Positions 23,981-32,038 of a stretch of 64,000 nucleotides of DNA are shown here, in pieces. The notes under the pieces were generated by a model. The model searched no databases. It worked only from the letters and a program-made list of their open reading frames with translations, and was not told where the DNA came from. The stretch covers positions 62,001 through 126,000 of the forward strand of contig CALTTG010000004.1 of the NCBI GenBank assembly GCA_943908475.1, in the 5' to 3' direction. The DNA comes from an uncultured Burkholderiales bacterium (GTDB lineage Bacteria > Pseudomonadota > Gammaproteobacteria > Burkholderiales > Burkholderiaceae_C). The first letter of the stretch is position 1; the number at the start of each line of letters is the position of its first letter. A program made the position numbers and the translations under genes.

Positions 23981-25696
23981 TCACAGTGTGGCCGACTTGG
24001 ACGCCTTGCCCGGAGCCGGTGCGGGCACCCCCAACAGATGGGCCCCCAAGGCTTCGGCCACCTCGATGCCATCCACACCGGCTGACATGATGCCGCCGGC
24101 ATAGCCCGCCCCTTCACCGGCCGGGTACAGGCCGTGGATGTTCAGGCTTTGGTAATCACGACCGCGGGTGATGCGCAAGGGCGATGAGGTGCGCGTTTCC
24201 ACGCCCGTCAGCACCGCGTCGGGCATCGAGAAACCCTTGATTTGCTTTTCGAAGGCAGGCAAGGCCTCGCGGATGGCGTCCAGGCAGTACTCGGGCAGGC
24301 TGCCGTTGCCCTTCTGCGCCAAGTCGGTCAGCGTCACGCCCGGCTTGTAGGACGGCTCCACCGCGCCGAATGCCTGGCTGCGCTGACGCTTGATGAAGTC
24401 GCCCACCAGCGAACCTGGGGCCATGTAGCCGCCGCCGCCCAACTCATACGCACGGCTCTCCCAGATGCGCTGAAAAGCCATCCCATCGAGTGGGCTCACG
24501 GGGCCTTCGAGCTTGCCGTCTTGGCGATAGTCTTGCGGCGAGATGCCCACCACGATGCCCGCATTGGCATTGCGCTCGTTGCGCGAATACTGGCTCATGC
24601 CGTTGGTGACCACACGGTTCGGCTCGGACGTCGCCGCCACCACCGTGCCGCCGGGACACATGCAGAAGCTGTAGACCGCGCGCCCATTGCTGGCGTGGTG
24701 CACCAGCTTGTAGTCGGCCGCACCCAGGATGGGGTGGCCGGCGTTGGGGCCAAAACGTGCCTTGTCGATCACGCTTTGCGGGTGCTCGATGCGATAGCCA
24801 ATGGAGAACGGCTTGGCCTCCATGTACACCCCCCGCTCGTGCAGCATGGTGAAGGTGTCGCGGGCACTGTGCCCCAAGGCCAACACGACATGGTCGGTGC
24901 GAATCTCGTGTCGCTGGCCCGCATGCTCAACGACCACACCCCGGATGTGCCGTTGCTCAGGCGAGCCCTCGATGAGCACGTCTTTCACGTGATGCTCGAA
25001 ACGAATTTCCCCCCCCAGGGCCACGATGTCGGCCCTGATCTTCTCGACCATGCTGACCAAGCGGAAGGTGCCAATGTGGGGCTTGCTGACGTAGAGGATT
25101 TCCTCCGGCGCGCCGGCCTTGACAAACTCGGTCAGCACCTTGCGCGTCAGGTGTCGCGGATCGGAAATCTGGCTCCACAACTTGCCGTCGGAAAACGTGC
25201 CCGCGCCGCCCTCACCAAATTGCACATTCGACTCGGGGTTGAGCACCTTCTGACGCCACAGCCCCCAGGTGTCTTTCGTGCGCTGCCGCACTTCCTTGCC
25301 TCGCTCGAGCACGATGGGCCTCAGCCCCATCTGGGCCAGGATCAAGGCTGCAAAAATGCCGCAGGGCCCAAAGCCAATCACCACGGGTCGGCGATCTTCA
25401 GCGATCGGCTCCGGGGCGTGCCCCACAAACTGGTAGGAGGTGTCAGGCGAAGGACGCACGTGCGCGTCGGCCTCACATCGCTGGAGCACCCGATGCTCGG
25501 TGGCCTCATCAACCAAGGTGCAATCGACGGTGTAGGTCAGCACGATGGCCGATTTCTTGCGCGCATCGTAGGCGCGCTTGAACACGGTGAAATCGAGCAA
25601 CTGGGCGTCGTCCAGGCCCAGGCGCTGCAAGATGGCCGGGCGCAGATCGCCCTCGGCATGGTTCAAAGGGAGCCGCAGTTCAGTGATTCGAAGCAT
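23981..25696 (-). CDS. FAD-dependent oxidoreductase (COG2509 type)
   Basis: 571 residues. N-terminal alpha/beta domain (about 1-90), then a dinucleotide-binding motif VVIGFGPCGIFAALILAQMG (GxGxxG, about 105-124) with ERGKEVRQRTKD, the conserved run NVQFGEGGAGTFSDGKL, and a C-terminal FAD/NAD closing segment GLYPAGEGAGYAGGIMSAGVDG. This belongs to the family of uncharacterised FAD-dependent dehydrogenases related to HI0933 and geranylgeranyl-reductase-type flavoproteins. No quinone- or thioredoxin-type redox Cys pair was recognised. Convergent with mfd (18-base gap); the substrate is unknown. Confidence 0.85.
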   Translation of the reverse strand: MLRITELRLPLNHAEGDLRPAILQRLGLDDAQLLDFTVFKRAYDARKKSAIVLTYTVDCTLVDEATEHRVLQRCEADAHVRPSPDTSYQFVGHAPEPIAEDRRPVVIGFGPCGIFAALILAQMGLRPIVLERGKEVRQRTKDTWGLWRQKVLNPESNVQFGEGGAGTFSDGKLWSQISDPRHLTRKVLTEFVKAGAPEEILYVSKPHIGTFRLVSMVEKIRADIVALGGEIRFEHHVKDVLIEGSPEQRHIRGVVVEHAGQRHEIRTDHVVLALGHSARDTFTMLHERGVYMEAKPFSIGYRIEHPQSVIDKARFGPNAGHPILGAADYKLVHHASNGRAVYSFCMCPGGTVVAATSEPNRVVTNGMSQYSRNERNANAGIVVGISPQDYRQDGKLEGPVSPLDGMAFQRIWESRAYELGGGGYMAPGSLVGDFIKRQRSQAFGAVEPSYKPGVTLTDLAQKGNGSLPEYCLDAIREALPAFEKQIKGFSMPDAVLTGVETRTSSPLRITRGRDYQSLNIHGLYPAGEGAGYAGGIMSAGVDGIEVAEALGAHLLGVPAPAPGKASKSATL

Positions 25697-25847
25697 GGGC
25701 GTGATTGTCGATCAGAACAGGACCCCGCGTGAACTCGGCCGCCCCACCATCAGATTTTTCCGAAGTTTGAATCACGTTTAATCTGCTTTTTGCAGCGCCA
25801 TGCATCTCCTAAGCTGAAGCCTCCTCACCACCTGAAGGAGATGAACG

Positions 25848-26210
25848 ATGCAAGTGCTTTTTGAATCTCGCACCACCGATGGCGCCCAATGGCACGAACT
25901 GGCCGTGCGCCGACTGCGTTTCGTCACCCGCAGACTGAGCTGGATCGTGCCCCGGGCTCGCGTGCGTCTGAGCGATGTCAATGGACCCCGGGGTGGCGTC
26001 GACAAGCAAGTGCACATCGAACTCAGCACCGACGGCATGGGCACGGTGGTCGTGCAGGCCGTGGGCAAAGACTGGCGCAGCACGCTGGATCAAGCCCTGC
26101 GCAAAGCCACGAAGGTGCTGCTGCGCTCGCTGGGCCGCGCGCAGCAGGGCACCCGATCAGCCTTGCTGCCCATCGCAGCCGACGAGGTTCTGACCACCGC
26201 CAAGTCCTGA
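25848..26210 (+). CDS. HPF/RaiA-family ribosome-associated protein (short form)
   Basis: 120 residues with the beta-alpha-beta-beta-beta-alpha fold pattern of hibernation-promoting factors: a first strand MQVLFESR, a basic first helix (WHELAVRRLRFVTRRLSWIVPRA), strands RVRLSDVNG, KQVHIELSTDGMGTVVVQAVG and a long basic helix (DWRSTLDQALRKATKVLLRSLGRAQ). It lacks the C-terminal dimerisation domain of long HPF. A good ribosome binding site (GAAGGAG) precedes the ATG. Likely binds the 30S decoding region under stress; the family call rests on pattern and basic charge only. A TerB-like gene follows 29 bases later. Confidence 0.65.
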   Translation: MQVLFESRTTDGAQWHELAVRRLRFVTRRLSWIVPRARVRLSDVNGPRGGVDKQVHIELSTDGMGTVVVQAVGKDWRSTLDQALRKATKVLLRSLGRAQQGTRSALLPIAADEVLTTAKS

Positions 26211-26239
26211 CTGACCGTCCCACCCACTGGAAACTCACC

Positions 26240-26659
26240 ATGCGAAGCTATCCCCACAACAGCCCCGAAGCCGCCGCCCGAATCGTGGCCCTGGCAATGC
26301 TGGCCGATGGACACCTCAGCCGTTCCGAGATGGACATGCTCACCCGGATCGATGCCCCCAGGGTCCTGGGCATGACCCCAGAGGCCTTGCAGTCGGTGGT
26401 GCACACCTTCTGCAACGATGTGCTCTCGACCTCCGACCATGCCTGGGGCCAAGCCTTTCAGGTCGACGAGCGAACGTTGCGCACGCTGCTCGACGAGGTC
26501 AGCGACGCCAGCCTGCGCACCCGGGTGCTGCACCTTTGCATGGAACTCATCGAAGCCGATGACCACGTGGCCGATGGTGAAACCCAGCTGATGCTGACGG
26601 CGCTGGAGCACTGGAGCCAGCCGATGCCTGCACGGGCACCCGAGGCGGTGTGCCACTGA
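26240..26659 (+). CDS. TerB-like helical protein
   Basis: 139 residues, all-helical pattern with acidic clusters resembling TerB/tellurite-resistance-type or DUF533-type domains: ARIVALAMLADGHLSRSEMDML near the start and the repeat-like LHLCMELIEADDHVADGETQLMLTAL near the end, both following the form (V/M)xxxADGxLxxxE seen in TerB metal-binding helices. No other ter genes are present, so a role in tellurite resistance is not implied. Probably cotranscribed with the HPF-like gene. Convergent with the next gene, gap nine bases. Confidence 0.6.
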   Translation: MRSYPHNSPEAAARIVALAMLADGHLSRSEMDMLTRIDAPRVLGMTPEALQSVVHTFCNDVLSTSDHAWGQAFQVDERTLRTLLDEVSDASLRTRVLHLCMELIEADDHVADGETQLMLTALEHWSQPMPARAPEAVCH

Positions 26660-26668
26660 GCCCGTGGC

Positions 26669-27046
26669 TCAGGCGCCCTCGTCCAGTCCCCAGGCCTCGC
26701 GCAAGGCCTGGGCGAATCGCTCATGGCCGGTCAACGTGAGCGTCAGGGTGTGACGAGGCTGTCCGGGCGGGCTGGTGCGTGCGTGCAGGCGCCCGCTCAC
26801 TTCGTCGAAGGTCCACACCTCGGCGGCGCTGAATTCCTGCAAGCCCTGCAGCTCAAAATCCCAATCGGCGCCTTCGTCCACCGGCCCCCTCATGCCGGGA
26901 AAAACCTGGTGGGCCCAGCGCAGCACGCTGGCCGCCTCGTCCTGCACCGCCTGCCAGCGACCCGGCCCCACACTGGCCATGGCTTCAAAAGTGTGCACAC
27001 CTTCGGTGTCTTCGCTGTGGTCAAACAAGAGGTAATCAAGGTTCAT
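26669..27046 (-). CDS. Conserved hypothetical protein
   Basis: 125 residues from the ATG at 27046 (MNLDYLLFDHSEDTEGVHTFEAMASV...). No signal peptide or membrane helix. Acidic, with a long central region rich in Trp, Asp and Glu and a C-terminal strand pair (RHTLTLTLTGHERFAQALREAWGL). I do not recognise the family. Divergent from serB, with 67 bases between the start codons, and perhaps sharing its promoter region. An alternative ATG four codons upstream is possible. Confidence 0.6.
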   Translation of the reverse strand: MNLDYLLFDHSEDTEGVHTFEAMASVGPGRWQAVQDEAASVLRWAHQVFPGMRGPVDEGADWDFELQGLQEFSAAEVWTFDEVSGRLHARTSPPGQPRHTLTLTLTGHERFAQALREAWGLDEGA

Positions 27047-27113
27047 GGCCGCCAGCATAGCGAAGGCGATAATGTCGGCCCCCGCACCGCCCTGCTCATT
27101 CAGCGAGTTCGCC

Positions 27114-27812
27114 ATGTCTGCCACTGAATTCAAACCCGGCCTGGTCATTCAGCGCTTCACCCCTCCCCTGCCCCTGTCGGCCTTCAAAGCGATCGCCTTC
27201 GACATGGACTCCACGCTGATCAACATCGAGTGCATCGACGAAATCGCCGATGCCGTGGGCAAAAAGGCCGAGGTGGCGGCCATCACCGAAGCGGCCATGC
27301 GTGGCGAGATCACCGATTTCAAGGACAGCCTGCGTCGTCGTGTGGCCCTGCTCAAGGGTGTGCCTGCTGAAGCGTTGGAGCAGGTCCACGCGCAACGGCT
27401 GCGGCTCAATCCGGGCGCCGATGTGCTGATGCAGGCGGTCAAGGCCGCAGGCCTGCACACGCTGCTGGTGTCCGGCGGCTTCACCTTTTTTGCCGATCGC
27501 GTCAAAGCCCAGCTGGGCATGCACGAGGCGCATGCCAACGTGCTGGAGATCGAGGGCGGGCTGCTGACCGGTCAAGTGCTGGGAGACATCGTCGATGGCG
27601 AGGCCAAAAAGCAGCACCTGCTGGCACTGTGCCAGCGTCTGGGCTGCGCCCCCAGCGAGTCGATCGCCGTCGGGGATGGTGCCAACGACCTGATCATGAT
27701 GGGCGTGGCCGGCCTGAGCGTGGCCTACCACGCCAAACCCAAGGTGAGGGAACAGGCGATGGTGGCCATCAATGAGGGCGGCCTGGACCGCCTGCTCGAA
27801 TTGACGGCCTGA
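27114..27812 (+). CDS. serB: Phosphoserine phosphatase
   Basis: Last step of serine synthesis: dephosphorylates O-phosphoserine. 232 residues, HAD superfamily. The nucleophile motif DMDSTL (Asp30, Asp32), the cap-region run IECIDEIADAVGKKAEVAAITEAAMRG, motif II LVSGGFTFFAD and motif III/IV GDGANDLIMM are all intact. The E. coli enzyme has an extra N-terminal domain that is absent here; short forms are common in betaproteobacteria. Convergent with the oxoamine synthase gene (7-base gap). Confidence 0.96.
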   Translation: MSATEFKPGLVIQRFTPPLPLSAFKAIAFDMDSTLINIECIDEIADAVGKKAEVAAITEAAMRGEITDFKDSLRRRVALLKGVPAEALEQVHAQRLRLNPGADVLMQAVKAAGLHTLLVSGGFTFFADRVKAQLGMHEAHANVLEIEGGLLTGQVLGDIVDGEAKKQHLLALCQRLGCAPSESIAVGDGANDLIMMGVAGLSVAYHAKPKVREQAMVAINEGGLDRLLELTA

Positions 27813-27819
27813 TTCGCCT

Positions 27820-29169
27820 TCAGACCAAGGCCGCGTCAGGTGCGCGGGTGGCGTTGATCGCGGCCAATTGACGATCGGCCGCTTGCGCACTGTCTTGAAG
27901 CGCCTGCACAAAGGCCTGAATGTGTTCTGGGCGATGATCGGCCATCATTTGCAGGCGCAAACGGCTGGCGTGCAAGGGCACGGCCGGGTGCTCGATCAGG
28001 TTGACGATCATGCCGCGATCCAGCATGTGGCGCGCCAGCAATCGAGAGCGGGCCATGCCCCCCACCAACACCGGCACGATGGCCGAGGGTTGGCCCAGCA
28101 CGCGCCACCCCGCCTGTGACAAGGCCTTGCACATCGCTTGGGCATTGGCGGCCAGTTGGTCGCGACGTTGCTGCCCTTCAGGCGACTGGACCACGTCCAA
28201 TGCGGCCAGCGCGATGGCTGTCTGCGCGGGTGACATGGCGGCCGCGAACACGAACGATGGGCAACCAAAGCGCAACGCGAGCCCGAAACCCGGCTCGTTT
28301 GTGGCCACAAAACCGCCGGTGCCCCCGAATGTCTTGGAGAAGCTGCCCACCAGCACGTCGATGTCGTTCAACACCCCTTGCTGCTCGGCCACCCCCAGCC
28401 CCTGGGGGCCCATGCTGCCCAGGTCATGCGCGATGTCCACCACCAGGGTGGCCCCATGTTGTCGGCATGCCTCGATGTGGGCCGCCAAGTCGGGTGAGTC
28501 TGCATCCATCGAGAACAAGGACTCGGTCACCACGATGATGCCCACACCGGGGTGTATTTCTCGAATGGCTTTGAGCCGCTTGATGAGCGACGGCACCGAC
28601 AAGTGGGTGAAGGTGTGCAGATTCCGGGTCGCGGCGCGCGCGCCTTCCCAAAGGCTGGTGTGGGCGTACTGGTCCAGCACGACGTGGTCATTCGTGCGAG
28701 CCAGGGTGCGAACCGAACCGTAGGCCGCCGCCCATCCGGTGGGGAAGATGTTGCATTGGGCCCGTCGCAGGTAGGCCTTGAGCCGCTGCTCCAACGACAC
28801 CGACAAGGGGGTGTTGCCCATCAACGTGGCGGTGCCCGAGGACTGCACCCCAAAGCGCTCGATGGCCTCATGGGCCGCCTGCTTGAGCCGAGGGTGACAA
28901 GCCAGCGACAGGTAGTCCTGACTGGCGAAGTTCACCCCTTCGCACAACACCTTGCCCTGGAGGTCTCTCGCCACCGCTTCGGTGGACAGTGGTCCGTCAA
29001 TCTGCTTGACGAAATGGTCCATCCGGTGCTGTCCCATGACATGCCAGCCCAGGGACAGCGGCTGAAACCGGTTGAGCACATTGCCTGCGCCCAGCGTTGG
29101 CGCGCGATCGCCGATCTCCTTCAAATAGCCAGCAAAGCTGCTTTGGAGGGCGATGTCGTTTTCATCCAT
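27820..29169 (-). CDS. Alpha-oxoamine synthase family PLP enzyme
   Basis: 449 residues, fold type I, resembling 8-amino-7-oxononanoate synthase, aminoketobutyrate ligase, serine palmitoyltransferase and the quorum-signal synthases CqsA/LqsA. Seen: FASQDYLSLACHPRLKQA (N-terminal binding segment), GTATLMGNTPLSVSLEQ where AONS usually has GSGGSRLxxG, FPTGWAAAYG, VDIAHDLGSMGPQG, and the PLP-lysine run VGSFSKTFGGTGGFVA. An unusually long N-terminus (about 75 residues before the family core). No biotin, threonine or sphingolipid genes are adjacent, so the product cannot be assigned. A CoA-dependent condensation of an amino acid with an acyl-CoA is the family reaction. Confidence 0.8.
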   Translation of the reverse strand: MDENDIALQSSFAGYLKEIGDRAPTLGAGNVLNRFQPLSLGWHVMGQHRMDHFVKQIDGPLSTEAVARDLQGKVLCEGVNFASQDYLSLACHPRLKQAAHEAIERFGVQSSGTATLMGNTPLSVSLEQRLKAYLRRAQCNIFPTGWAAAYGSVRTLARTNDHVVLDQYAHTSLWEGARAATRNLHTFTHLSVPSLIKRLKAIREIHPGVGIIVVTESLFSMDADSPDLAAHIEACRQHGATLVVDIAHDLGSMGPQGLGVAEQQGVLNDIDVLVGSFSKTFGGTGGFVATNEPGFGLALRFGCPSFVFAAAMSPAQTAIALAALDVVQSPEGQQRRDQLAANAQAMCKALSQAGWRVLGQPSAIVPVLVGGMARSRLLARHMLDRGMIVNLIEHPAVPLHASRLRLQMMADHRPEHIQAFVQALQDSAQAADRQLAAINATRAPDAALV

Positions 29170-29247
29170 TTCAATGTGCCATCTGTGAATCCAACGGCGA
29201 TTTCACATGACAGGAAACACAGCGTCAACCAGTTTTTTGCGGAAGTC

Positions 29248-29751
29248 TCAGACTTTGACGGCAATTGCATCGGCCATCACCACGATGCCGTCCTCGTCGG
29301 CGTACAGCCAATCGCCTGGACGCACCCACACGCCCTGGATTTGAACGTCGACATCGTTCTGGCCTTCATTGCGTTTTTCGGTCGGCAAGGGCATCGATGC
29401 CAAGGCGCGAATGCCCACGTCACAGTCGGCCAACTCGGCCACATCCCGCACGCAGCCATCGATCACCACGCCTGCCCATCCGTTGCGAGCGGCGGCCTTG
29501 CCCAGGTTGCCGCCCAACAGGGCGCGACGCAGCGACGCCCCCCCATCGACCACCAACACACGACCGAGGCCCGGCGAGTCCACCGCGGCCTTGACGAGCG
29601 TGTTGTCTTCAAAGCATTTGACGGTGGTCACGGGGCCCGCAAACTTCATGCGTTTGCCGAAATCCTTGAACACGGGTGGCAACACCTTGAAGTGGCCATC
29701 GGTGTTGTTCTTGTGCGCATCGCACAGGTCACATGTGACGAAATCAACCAT
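29248..29751 (-). CDS. rraA: RraA family protein (RNase E regulator / HMG aldolase fold)
   Basis: 167 residues from the ATG at 29751, with AGGAG seven bases upstream. The family core GGNLGKAAARNGWAGVVIDGCVRD (about 77-100) contains the Gly-rich loop, the Arg and the Asp used by 4-hydroxy-4-methyl-2-oxoglutarate / 4-carboxy-4-hydroxy-2-oxoadipate aldolases; the same fold acts as RNase E inhibitor in E. coli. ADEDGIVVMADAIAV forms the C-terminus. Length and motifs do not separate the two roles. It lies between the oxoamine synthase and a divergent membrane protein gene. Confidence 0.88.
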   Translation of the reverse strand: MVDFVTCDLCDAHKNNTDGHFKVLPPVFKDFGKRMKFAGPVTTVKCFEDNTLVKAAVDSPGLGRVLVVDGGASLRRALLGGNLGKAAARNGWAGVVIDGCVRDVAELADCDVGIRALASMPLPTEKRNEGQNDVDVQIQGVWVRPGDWLYADEDGIVVMADAIAVKV

Positions 29752-29948
29752 GGTTTGCTCCTGCGAAGTGGAGGGTTTTGGGGGAATGCCACATTGTCGC
29801 CCCTGTCTCCCCCGTTGCGACCGAGACGAAGACAGGGGCGCCACATCGATGCCCAGCGGTGTCGCAAAGTGCAGCAGCAAAGTACAGCCGGCCCGGGCAG
29901 ACTCGACACGTTCATCGGCGACAATGCTGGGTTGTGCCCAAGTCGCCC

Positions 29949-30965
29949 ATGACTGCTGTCCAGCCCTCCTCAACTCGCAACGGCGCGCCAATGTGGCGCC
30001 GAGCCTTGGTGTGGCTGGTCGGCATCGGCTTGCTGGCCTGGCTGATGTCAAGCGTGCCGATGGCGATGGTGTGGTCGGCGCTGGAACGCCCGAGTGCGGG
30101 CACTTGGGCGCTGACCCTGGCGGGCCTGATCGCCAGCTACGGTTTGCGAGCCGCACGTCTTCAAATCGTCATGGGTTTGGAAGCGCATGCCCAGACCTCA
30201 CGACGTTGGTTGGGCGTGCGCGTTGATGCCCTTCGCGTGATCCTGATGCACAACGCCGCGGTGAACCTGCTGCCGATGCGCGCGGGCGAACTGAGCTTTC
30301 CGTACCTGGCGTCCAAGGTGCTGCGCATGCCCGTGCACCGGGCTGTGGCGTCTTTGCTCTGGATGCGTTTGCAAGACCTCGCGGTGCTGGTCTGTCTGGG
30401 TTTGCTGTGCTGGCCAGCCGTGCCCCTGGCGGGTCGCGCCGTCGGCGTGATCATGGTGGTGGCGGGCTGGCACGGGGGGGTGCGCCTGCTGAGTTGGCTG
30501 CAGCGATACGACACACCGGCCTCGCCCCCAGGAAAGCCTCGCTGGCGTGCCGTGCTGCAGCGCCTGCACGAAGCGTTGTTGGAGCCTCATCACCATCACT
30601 GGGCCACCTGGTTGTTCACCTGGGCCAACTGGACCGTCAAACTGGGGGCCGGCGCCTGGCTCATCAGCGCCATCACCCAAGCGGCCCTGGGGCCCTCCTG
30701 GGCCGGCGCACTGGGGGGTGAGTTGGCCGCCATCGTGCCTGTGCAAGGCCCGGCAGGGTTTGGCACGTACGAAGCCGGCGTCTGGGCAGGCCTGAGCCTG
30801 ACCACAGGCGCCCAATCGACATTCAGCCAGGCGGGCATTGCCGCCGCCTTGGCCTTGCACCTGTGTTTCCTGTGTTGCGCCGTGATGGCCGGTGCCGTGG
30901 CGTGGACCACGGGGGCGCGCCTGACCGACCTGAGTCCGCCGCCAGCCCCTCGGAATCCCGACTGA
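29949..30965 (+). CDS. UPF0104/YbhN-type integral membrane protein, flippase-like (LPG synthase TM family)
   Basis: 338 residues with about eight hydrophobic helices and no signal peptide beyond the first helix (RALVWLVGIGLLAWLMSSV). Family elements: YGLRAARLQIVMG, a segment around LLPMRAGELSFPYLASK where the LPG-synthase TM family has a similar PxRxGE motif, and the C-terminal LAAIVPVQGPAGFGTYEAG, matching the PGGLGxxE-type motif. Such proteins accompany glycosyltransferases and are thought to move lipid-linked sugars or lipids across the inner membrane. The GT2 gene follows after 46 bases. The start at 29949 (MTAVQPSSTRN) is the first with a good fit. Confidence 0.75.
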   Translation: MTAVQPSSTRNGAPMWRRALVWLVGIGLLAWLMSSVPMAMVWSALERPSAGTWALTLAGLIASYGLRAARLQIVMGLEAHAQTSRRWLGVRVDALRVILMHNAAVNLLPMRAGELSFPYLASKVLRMPVHRAVASLLWMRLQDLAVLVCLGLLCWPAVPLAGRAVGVIMVVAGWHGGVRLLSWLQRYDTPASPPGKPRWRAVLQRLHEALLEPHHHHWATWLFTWANWTVKLGAGAWLISAITQAALGPSWAGALGGELAAIVPVQGPAGFGTYEAGVWAGLSLTTGAQSTFSQAGIAAALALHLCFLCCAVMAGAVAWTTGARLTDLSPPPAPRNPD

Positions 30966-31011
30966 CGAAATTCACGCAGGTTTGCTACAAATACCCATCT
31001 TCTCGGTGACC

Positions 31012-32022
31012 ATGGCTTCTGATTTTTCCCGCATTCCCCCGCATCGGCTTTCCATCGTGGTGCCGATGTACAACGAGGTCGACAACGTCGAGCCTTTCGT
31101 CACCGCCGTGCATGAAGCCCTGGCCGATTACCCCTTCGAGTGGGAACTGATCATCGCCAACGACGGCAGCCGCGATGGCACCCGCCAAGCGCTCGATGAA
31201 CAAGCGCGGCTGCGCGGCCCCCACGTGCGCCCCGTGCACCTGTGGCGCAACTTCCGCCAGACGGCCGCCATGCAGGCCGGCATCGACGCCGCGCGAGGCG
31301 ATGTGATCGTCACCCTCGACGGTGACTTGCAAAACGACCCGAAGGACATTCCTGCATTGGTCGAAAAGCTGCTGGTCGAGGATTTGGACCTCGTTGCAGG
31401 TTGGCGCCAAAACCGTCAGGATGGCTTCATCCTTCGGAAGATCCCCTCCAAAATCGCGAACCGTTTGATTCGTCGCATCACCGAACTGGAGTTTCAAGAC
31501 CTGGGCTGCAGCCTGAAGGCTTACCGGACCAGCGTGCTGCGCCGCATCCGCCTGTACGGCGAAATGCACCGGTTCATTCCGGCTTGGATGGCCACGGTGA
31601 CGTCACCTGCGCGCATGTCGGAAGTGCCTGTGAGCCACCACGCCCGCACGCGTGGCGAATCGAAATATGGCCTGTCCCGCACCCTGCGGGTGGTGCTCGA
31701 CCTGCTGGCCGTCAACTTCTTCCTGAAATTCGCCGGACGCCCGGGCCACTTTTTTGGCGGCGTGGGTTTGGGCGTGGGCATGGTCGGCGGCCTGATCCTG
31801 ACCTACCTGGCTTTCTTGAAAATGCTGGGCGAGTCGATCGGCGGACGCCCCTTGCTGTGGCTGGGCTTTTTCTGCGTGCTGGGTGGTTTGCAGTTCCTGA
31901 CCACCGGCGTGCTGGCCGAGCTTTTGATTCGCATCTACTACGATCGCGGTGAAGTGGCGCCCTACCACACCACCTTCGCCCCCGCCTTGCCCGAGTCCGA
32001 GGGCTGGCACCGCACACACTGA
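31012..32022 (+). CDS. Glycosyltransferase family 2, dolichyl/undecaprenyl-phosphate sugar transferase type
   Basis: 336 residues. Predicted to load a sugar from a nucleotide donor onto undecaprenyl phosphate at the cytoplasmic face. GT-A domain (about 10-240): VPMYNEVDNVEPFV, IANDGSRDGTRQ, LDGDLQNDP (DxD-like) and the acceptor loop VSHHARTRGESKYGLSRTLRV; then two C-terminal membrane helices (about 250-315), the architecture of ArnC, GtrB and Dpm1-like enzymes. An ATG at 31012 is preferred over an upstream TTG at 30982. Followed after 16 bases by the ArnT-like transferase and before it by the flippase-like gene, which together suggest one pathway. Confidence 0.88.
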   Translation: MASDFSRIPPHRLSIVVPMYNEVDNVEPFVTAVHEALADYPFEWELIIANDGSRDGTRQALDEQARLRGPHVRPVHLWRNFRQTAAMQAGIDAARGDVIVTLDGDLQNDPKDIPALVEKLLVEDLDLVAGWRQNRQDGFILRKIPSKIANRLIRRITELEFQDLGCSLKAYRTSVLRRIRLYGEMHRFIPAWMATVTSPARMSEVPVSHHARTRGESKYGLSRTLRVVLDLLAVNFFLKFAGRPGHFFGGVGLGVGMVGGLILTYLAFLKMLGESIGGRPLLWLGFFCVLGGLQFLTTGVLAELLIRIYYDRGEVAPYHTTFAPALPESEGWHRTH

Positions 32023-32038
32023 CCTCACGGACCTCACC

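Noticed and set aside
24242..25732. A 496-codon open frame antisense to the FAD oxidoreductase
   Set aside because: No motifs, and biased His/Arg/Gly composition; it is a shadow of the FAD protein gene.
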